DNA from: Actinomycetota bacterium
GTDB lineage: Bacteria > Actinomycetota > Acidimicrobiia > Acidimicrobiales > VFJN01
Assembly (NCBI GenBank): GCA_009886035.1
Contig: VFJN01000154.1
Coordinates: 1 to 34,110 of the forward strand
DNA: 34,110 nt
Reading direction: 5' to 3'
The notes beneath the pieces are model-generated. The model was not told where the DNA came from, did no database searches, and saw only the letters and a program-made list of their open reading frames with translations. The position numbers and the translations under genes were made by a program. Of the stretch, positions 29,713-34,110 are shown piece after piece; position 1 is the stretch's first letter, and each line of letters opens with the position of its first letter.

Positions 29713-31953
29713 CTATCGGTCTTGCGCCAAGATCTCCAGGGTGACCACGGCGTTGTAATCCGGCAGCTGGCTGTGTGGTTCCCGGTGGGCCGCCCCGGCA
29801 GAGATCAAGACGTTGCCTTCCGGCCAGTAGACCTGAAGCGACCGAGCCGGGAGTCGTACCACCTGGAGATGGCCATCGAAGGTGCCGGCGGTGCTGGTGA
29901 GGCGCACCGGAGTGCCGGGCGCAGCACCAAGGGCAGCCGCGTCAGCGGCGTCAATGAACACGGCGTGGCGGCCGGCGCCGGTGAGGGGATCAACCTCGGA
30001 ATGAACCATGGAGTTGAACTGCTTACCCCGGCGCGTGGCTACTCGGAAGGCGCCGGGGGGCACCACCGACACCGTTGGCGTGAGGGGGGTGAAACGGGCT
30101 CGGCCGCCGGGCAAGGGGAAGATCCCATCGGCACAAAGGTGGCGTCCGCCCCACTGCACCTGATCCCCGGTAGTCGCCAACCGCTCGATGCCGGCGTAGC
30201 TGGGTACCACCGTGGCGATCTCCTGGCGCAGGTCTTGATTGGTCGCCCACGAAAAGGCCGCCTGATGCTGCGGGCACACGCGGCTAGCCACGTCGGCGAA
30301 CAGTCGCCACTCGCTGCGGGCCTCCCCCACCCGCCGAGGGATCTCGGGGCTGAAGATGATCCGCCGTTCGGTGGTGGTTTCCGTGCCCCCTCCTTCCTGC
30401 TCGTAGCGAGTGGTCACGGGCAACAGGATCACGTCATCGCCCTCCACCAACATCTGTGACGTGACAACCAGATCTTGGTGGATACGCAGCGGCACCCGTC
30501 CGAGTGCCCTCGCCACCGCCGGCGGGTCGGGAAGCACGTCGAGAAAGTTCCCCCCGGAACTCCACAGCACGTCGAGCTCGCCGGAGGCGGCGGCCTCGAG
30601 CATCTCGGGGGCGGTGCGGCCCGGACTAGCCGGCACCGAGAACCCCCACTGCGCGGAGAGGGCGGCGGCGCTGGCGGCATCCACCGGGGCGCCCCCGGGG
30701 AAAGCGGTGGCGTAGGCCCCCATCTCGGCACCCCCTTGCACCCCGGAGTGTCCTCGAATCGGCATGAGGCCCGCCCCGTCGCGTCCCACGTTTCCGCGGG
30801 CCAAGCCGAGATTCACAATGGCCTGAACGCCCGCCACGCCGTCGCGGTGTTGGGTGATTCCCATCGACCAGATGAGCACGGCACTCGACGCCGAGCGGTA
30901 GAGGTCGGCGAAGGCATCGATCTGGGCCGCCGACAGTCCGGCCTGCTCTTCGAGTTCCGCGTCCGACTGCTCCGCCAACGTCCGCACGGTCTCGTCCCAT
31001 CCGGTGGTGTGGGCGGCGATGAAGTCGGTGTCGATGGCCTCGCGGGCGATGAGGCGTTTGAGCACGGCGTTGGCGCAGGCCACATCCCCGCCGGGCCGAA
31101 CGGGAACATGCAGATCGCAGAACCGGGTGCCGAACAAAGCGGACTCCAGCTGCGATGGCACCCAGTAGCGCTCCAGACCAGGTTCGAGGTAGGGATTCAC
31201 CACCACGATGCGGCACCCTCGCTGCTTGGCGAGGTAGAGATATTTCATGAACACGGGCTGATTGTTGGCCGGGTTCGTGCCCCACAAAACCACGAGGTCG
31301 CTCTCGATCACGTCCTGCAGGGAGCAGGTGGAGGCCGCCACTCCGATGGTTTGACGGAGACCCACCGCCGACGAGGCGTGGCACAGCCGGGCGGCCGAGT
31401 CGATGCTGGCCACCCCCATGGCTCGGGCAGCCTTGCCCGCTACGTAGTACGTCTCGTTGGTGATACCCCGACTGGTGAGATAGACCGCCACCCGCGCCGG
31501 AGCCGCCGCCGCGATGCTCGAGGCCACGGCATCGAGGGCCTCGTCCCATCCAATCCGAGTGAACCCTGGCTCACCGCGTCGACGACGCATCGGGTAGGCG
31601 AGACGACCCAGTTTACGAAGTTGGGTGGAACTCCAACCCGCAAAATCGCCCACCTCGGCCAGCCGACCGGGGTCGAAGGGGTCGGCGGTGTTGAGTTGCA
31701 GCAGGTTCAAGCGGGTGGTGCAGAGGTGGATGCCGTCCATCGTCCAGTCGTGCAAGCCCGCCACCCCCAAGGCGCAGCCGTCGCAGGCTCCCTTGGTGAG
31801 CACATCCATGGCGTATTTAGGGTGCGCCCGATTGGCCCAGGCCGCCTTCACCATCTCCTTGAGATGGTTGGGCTTCTGCAGCCCCACCCCGTTGGGTCGA
31901 AGGCCCACCCACCCCGAAGGCTGCCAGCCACGGAACTGATCACTCCAACTCAT
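29713..31953 (-). CDS. FdhF-like molybdopterin oxidoreductase (YdeP/TIGR01701-like)
   Basis: 746 aa. Molybdenum- or tungsten-bis(pterin) enzyme related to formate dehydrogenase alpha subunits and to YdeP. Cys191-His192 in SAARLCHASSAVGL match the metal-ligand Cys and catalytic His of formate dehydrogenases. The cofactor-binding regions are present: DLVVLWGTNPANNQP, RIVVVNPYLEPG, MGITQHRDG, GAGLMPIRGHSGVQGG, and the C-terminal cap FNSMVHSEVDPLTG...DAADAAALG. The N-terminus holds Cys57, Cys60 (CDGC) and Cys78, one fewer than a usual [4Fe-4S] set, so the cluster is uncertain. No Tat signal, so it is cytoplasmic. Its ATG overlaps the fdhD stop (ATGA). The physiological substrate is not proved; formate is one option. 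Confidence 0.9.
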   Translation of the reverse strand: MSWSDQFRGWQPSGWVGLRPNGVGLQKPNHLKEMVKAAWANRAHPKYAMDVLTKGACDGCALGVAGLHDWTMDGIHLCTTRLNLLQLNTADPFDPGRLAEVGDFAGWSSTQLRKLGRLAYPMRRRRGEPGFTRIGWDEALDAVASSIAAAAPARVAVYLTSRGITNETYYVAGKAARAMGVASIDSAARLCHASSAVGLRQTIGVAASTCSLQDVIESDLVVLWGTNPANNQPVFMKYLYLAKQRGCRIVVVNPYLEPGLERYWVPSQLESALFGTRFCDLHVPVRPGGDVACANAVLKRLIAREAIDTDFIAAHTTGWDETVRTLAEQSDAELEEQAGLSAAQIDAFADLYRSASSAVLIWSMGITQHRDGVAGVQAIVNLGLARGNVGRDGAGLMPIRGHSGVQGGAEMGAYATAFPGGAPVDAASAAALSAQWGFSVPASPGRTAPEMLEAAASGELDVLWSSGGNFLDVLPDPPAVARALGRVPLRIHQDLVVTSQMLVEGDDVILLPVTTRYEQEGGGTETTTERRIIFSPEIPRRVGEARSEWRLFADVASRVCPQHQAAFSWATNQDLRQEIATVVPSYAGIERLATTGDQVQWGGRHLCADGIFPLPGGRARFTPLTPTVSVVPPGAFRVATRRGKQFNSMVHSEVDPLTGAGRHAVFIDAADAAALGAAPGTPVRLTSTAGTFDGHLQVVRLPARSLQVYWPEGNVLISAGAAHREPHSQLPDYNAVVTLEILAQDR

Positions 31954-32756
31954 GGAGCGCCATCGGGGCTGTAGAGGTTGGCGGTGGGTGGATCGCCCCG
32001 CACGAATCCGACGAGGGTTACACCGGCGAGTCGGGCGGCCTCTACCGCCAGGGCCGACGGGGCACTCACCGACACGACGGCGCTGAATCCTGCCGCCCAG
32101 GCCTTTTGCACGATCTCAAAACCGGCCCGACCGCTGACGTAGAGACCGAGATCGGTGGCGGGAAGGCGGCCATCGAGCAGGAGGCGGCCCACCACCTTGT
32201 CCACTGCGTTGTGTCGACCGATGTCCTCTCGCACATGCAACCAATGCCCGTGGCGGTCGAAAGCGGCGGCGGCGTGGACGGCACCGGTGCGGGCAAAGAG
32301 TCCTTGGGTTGGCTGCAGGATTCCTGGCATGGCCACCAGTTGCTCAATGGGCCACGGGTCCCCTACCGGCAGCGGGCCGATCCGGGAGCGCAGTTCGGCG
32401 ATCTCGGTGGAGCCGCACAACCCACAGGCCGAGGTGCCGGCGCTCACACGCGGTGGTGGCGGCGGTGCTAACCCACCGGTGTCAACGCTCACGATGTTGA
32501 ACCCGCTCTCCACGGCCGAGCCGGTGGCGCAGTACCGACAGGACCGCACCGTCGCCCCCGCCAGCAGTCCGTCGCCGTGGCAAAGCCCCACCGCCAACTC
32601 GAAGTCGTGGCCGGGGGTGCGCATCGTGGTGCCCACCCGGTGGCCATCGAGATGCACCTCTAGGGGCTCCTCCACGATGAGTTCGTCGGGCCGGCGCGCC
32701 AAGGCCACGCCATCCCAACGCTGTATGACGACTTTCGCCGTCCGGCCCCTGATCAC
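31950..32756 (-). CDS. fdhD: Formate dehydrogenase accessory sulfurtransferase
   Basis: 268 aa. FdhD moves sulfur from IscS to the molybdenum cofactor so that FdhF-type enzymes become active. The CxxC site is Cys111-Gly-Leu-Cys114 in SACGLCGS; the family pocket continues with ARTGAVHAAAAFDRHGHWLHVREDIGRHNAVDKVVG and LYVSGRAGFEIVQKAW. The N-terminal half has RPDELIVEEPLEVHLDG and RTPGHDFELAVGL. GTG 32756 has TACGCT 6 bases upstream. It precedes and overlaps its target gene by 4 bases, a typical maturation pair. Extra Cys at about 73 and 76 (CRYC) are noted. Confidence 0.94.
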   Translation of the reverse strand: MIRGRTAKVVIQRWDGVALARRPDELIVEEPLEVHLDGHRVGTTMRTPGHDFELAVGLCHGDGLLAGATVRSCRYCATGSAVESGFNIVSVDTGGLAPPPPPRVSAGTSACGLCGSTEIAELRSRIGPLPVGDPWPIEQLVAMPGILQPTQGLFARTGAVHAAAAFDRHGHWLHVREDIGRHNAVDKVVGRLLLDGRLPATDLGLYVSGRAGFEIVQKAWAAGFSAVVSVSAPSALAVEAARLAGVTLVGFVRGDPPTANLYSPDGAP

Positions 32757-32762
32757 TCTGGC

Positions 32763-32768
32763 AGCGTA
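32763..32768 (-). promoter_or_regulatory. -10-like hexamer TACGCT for fdhD-fdhF
   Basis: TACGCT is 6 bases from GTG 32756 and should drive the fdhD and FdhF-like genes together. Confidence 0.5.
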
Positions 32769-32779
32769 TCGACCAACGG

Positions 32780-33268
32780 TCAGTCGGTTGGCCCGTCGTG
32801 GTCCTCTGGCTCCGGCGTCGCCGAAGCACGACTCCCAATCCATCCGGCGTAGCCGATAAAGGCCAGGAGGGGGACCAACAAGAACATGATGGAGAGGTCC
32901 AAGTTCGAAAGGGCCCCCACGAGAAGAAGCACCATCACCACCACGATGAGCCCCACATTGCGCTGCGAACTGGCGTTCTCTTCCAACTCGGTGGCCAGCG
33001 TGGACCGTCGGAAACGGGCCTTGCGCGCTTTGATGAGGTGGGGCTTGACCTCGCTTGCCCAGACAACCGATTCGCTCTTACGATGCGCCCGCAAACGCTC
33101 CGCCAGCGCTCGAATTTCCTCAGTGGTGCCGGCTCCGGAGGCAATCTGCTGGCGAATTTCTTCTTCATCGCTGGCTAACGCGTCCTTCAGCACATTGGGC
33201 TCAGGCAGTTGGTTATCCCCGCGAGACGGCCTGGCCACCAGTGGTTTTTCCTCCGGAATGTCCGCCAC
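32780..33268 (-). CDS. Small membrane protein with cytoplasmic helical N-terminus
   Basis: 162 aa. About 100 charged residues (EIRQQIASGAGTTEEIRALAERLRAHRKSES, then a basic stretch KARKARFRR) precede two membrane helices at about 105-121 and 125-143, with an acidic tail PEPEDHDGPTD. I know no family. GTG 33268 has TACGGT 6 bases upstream, supporting the start. It lies before fdhD on the same strand, 23 bases apart, but fdhD has its own promoter-like element, so a functional link is uncertain. Confidence 0.65.
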   Translation of the reverse strand: MADIPEEKPLVARPSRGDNQLPEPNVLKDALASDEEEIRQQIASGAGTTEEIRALAERLRAHRKSESVVWASEVKPHLIKARKARFRRSTLATELEENASSQRNVGLIVVVMVLLLVGALSNLDLSIMFLLVPLLAFIGYAGWIGSRASATPEPEDHDGPTD

Positions 33269-33274
33269 GTCTTC

Positions 33275-33280
33275 ACCGTA
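33275..33280 (-). promoter_or_regulatory. -10-like hexamer TACGGT for small membrane protein gene
   Basis: TACGGT is 6 bases from GTG 33268, the furthest-upstream start that makes sense for this frame. Confidence 0.45.
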
Positions 33281-33372
33281 GTCCCAAACCCCGAAAAGTA
33301 GATGGAAAAAACCACCGGAGCACGGGCCCGCAGGGCTATGACTCGGACCCGTGGCGTGGGATTCTGGGCGAC

Positions 33373-33792
33373 GTGGACGACCTCGTACCGTTGACCCCGT
33401 GGATCGTGATGTGGCGAGGCCTTCGTCGCCGGTGCCCGCTCTGTGCCGGATCAGGCTGTTTCGATACGTGGTTTCACGTGAAGGACCGTTGCCCACGCTG
33501 CCACTTCCCCATTTGTCGAGAGGAAGGCCACTCCATTGGTGCCATCGGGATGAACACCATCGTGACTTTCAGTCTGCTGTTGATCACCCTTGTCGGCGGC
33601 TTCGTGATCATGGGTGACCAACGGCGGGGCGCGCCGCTCGCGATCTGCCTGGTGGCGGTGGCGGTGCTCGTCCCGGTGGCGTTCTTCGGCTCCTCACAAA
33701 CTCTCTGGAGCGCCATCGACCTGTTGATGAGGCCCCTTGAGCCCGCCGACGACGTTGACCCAAGATGGATACCGCCGGCCGCCCGACGCTAA
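33373..33792 (+). CDS. DUF983 family zinc-ribbon membrane protein
   Basis: 139 aa. The N-terminal zinc ribbon has two CxxC pairs, Cys21/Cys24 (RRRCPLCAGSG) and Cys40/Cys43 (KDRCPRCHFP), followed by two membrane helices at about 61-80 and 88-106 and a short tail. This order is typical of DUF983 proteins, whose role is not established. GTG 33373 gives the family N-terminus; GATTCT lies 7 bases upstream, only a near match to the start-proximal hexamer. The frame continues upstream but without family similarity. It converges with the phosphatase gene after 4 bases. Confidence 0.82.
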   Translation: MDDLVPLTPWIVMWRGLRRRCPLCAGSGCFDTWFHVKDRCPRCHFPICREEGHSIGAIGMNTIVTFSLLLITLVGGFVIMGDQRRGAPLAICLVAVAVLVPVAFFGSSQTLWSAIDLLMRPLEPADDVDPRWIPPAARR

Positions 33793-33796
33793 CGGG

Positions 33797-34110
33797 CTAC
33801 CCGCGGGGACGACGGGCCAGGTGAGCGAAATCGTTGTAGCGAACGAGTTCCAAGGGCATGGTTTTTTTCTGGTAGGGGTTCGACGCAAAGCGCCACTCGG
33901 TGATCGAGGTGTTGTCCGGGCTGATCCAGGCGCGCGACATCGTGGCCACATCGTTGAGCGCCAGGAAGTGAATCATCGAATGGGCCACCACACCCCCGTG
34001 GCAGGCCACCACAATCGTCTCGCCGGGATGGCGATCCACAAGACCGGTAAGGGCGTCCGCCACCCGCACTCCCATGTCCGTCCAGGTCTCCCAGCCGGGG
34101 GCCCGAGCGG
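33797..34110 (-). CDS. Histidine phosphatase family protein, C-terminal part (5' cut)
   Basis: Partial; the frame runs off the right edge, so the N-terminal RHG motif is outside. The visible part has GWETWTDMGVRVADALTGLV (near the edge), the second catalytic His in TIVVACHGGVVAHSMIHFL, WISPDNTSITEW and the tail PLELVRYNDFAHL. This matches the C-terminal half of phosphoglycerate mutase-like phosphatases. The substrate is unknown. Confidence 0.82.
   Translation of the reverse strand, partial: ARAPGWETWTDMGVRVADALTGLVDRHPGETIVVACHGGVVAHSMIHFLALNDVATMSRAWISPDNTSITEWRFASNPYQKKTMPLELVRYNDFAHLARRPRG

Noticed and set aside
1-34110. CRISPR arrays, tRNA/rRNA genes, insertion sequences, integrases
   Set aside because: I scanned for regular spaced repeats, cloverleaf-like sequences and transposase-like proteins and saw none.

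Overview
The window is a compact, GC-rich, actinobacterial-type chromosome segment. Several things point to Actinomycetota, and I would guess an Acidimicrobiia-like lineage: a coproheme-decarboxylase-type HemQ, a mycothiol-type (DinB-fold) maleylpyruvate isomerase relative, a PAC2-family protein, many GTG starts, and leaderless-looking promoters. The taxonomy is inference from gene content, not from a marker gene. I see no rRNA, tRNA, CRISPR array, insertion sequence or prophage. Coding density is very high, no non-coding gap exceeds 300 bases, and both ends cut through genes.

Layout. 1-6.6 kb: the 3' end of an apolipoprotein N-acyltransferase-like gene whose usual catalytic Cys is Ser; convergent to it a GH29 fucosidase followed by an ABC-F ATPase; then D-aminoacyl-tRNA deacylase, an alpha/beta hydrolase, an aldose 1-epimerase-like protein and a MOSC protein with no ordinary start codon. 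6.6-12.1 kb: a glycoconjugate-looking block. A GT4 glycosyltransferase, a SAM methyltransferase and an alpha/alpha-toroid protein run rightwards, meeting a leftward set of GtrA-like membrane protein, nitroreductase, second SAM methyltransferase and potassium channel. 12.1-16 kb: GH1 glycosidase, acyl-CoA thioesterase II, a glucose/sorbosone-dehydrogenase-type lipoprotein with a Thr-rich repeat insertion, and DUF952. 16-24 kb: housekeeping and stress genes, including PrmA, two small enzyme-like proteins, a citrate synthase fused to an N-terminal CBS pair, a YcnI-like copper-type protein, PAC2, NUDIX and an unusual redoxin. 24-34 kb: GlnD, small uncharacterised proteins, LarE, HemQ, an FdhF-like molybdoenzyme overlapping its sulfurtransferase FdhD, two small membrane proteins and a cut histidine phosphatase.

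How the genes work together. GH29, GH1, the epimerase and the sugar-dehydrogenase-type lipoprotein suggest use of plant or algal-type sugars. FdhD and FdhF form an obvious maturation/enzyme pair. The GT4, two methyltransferases, toroid protein and GtrA-like protein look like an undescribed pathway for a methylated, possibly lipid-linked, glycoside. The most striking global signal is a TAnnnT hexamer, most often TACGCT, placed 6-8 bases before the ATG/GTG of 17 genes. This suggests leaderless transcription is the normal mode here, and it helps choose start codons.

The two observations I would follow first are the CBS-citrate synthase fusion and the glycosyltransferase/methyltransferase/toroid block.
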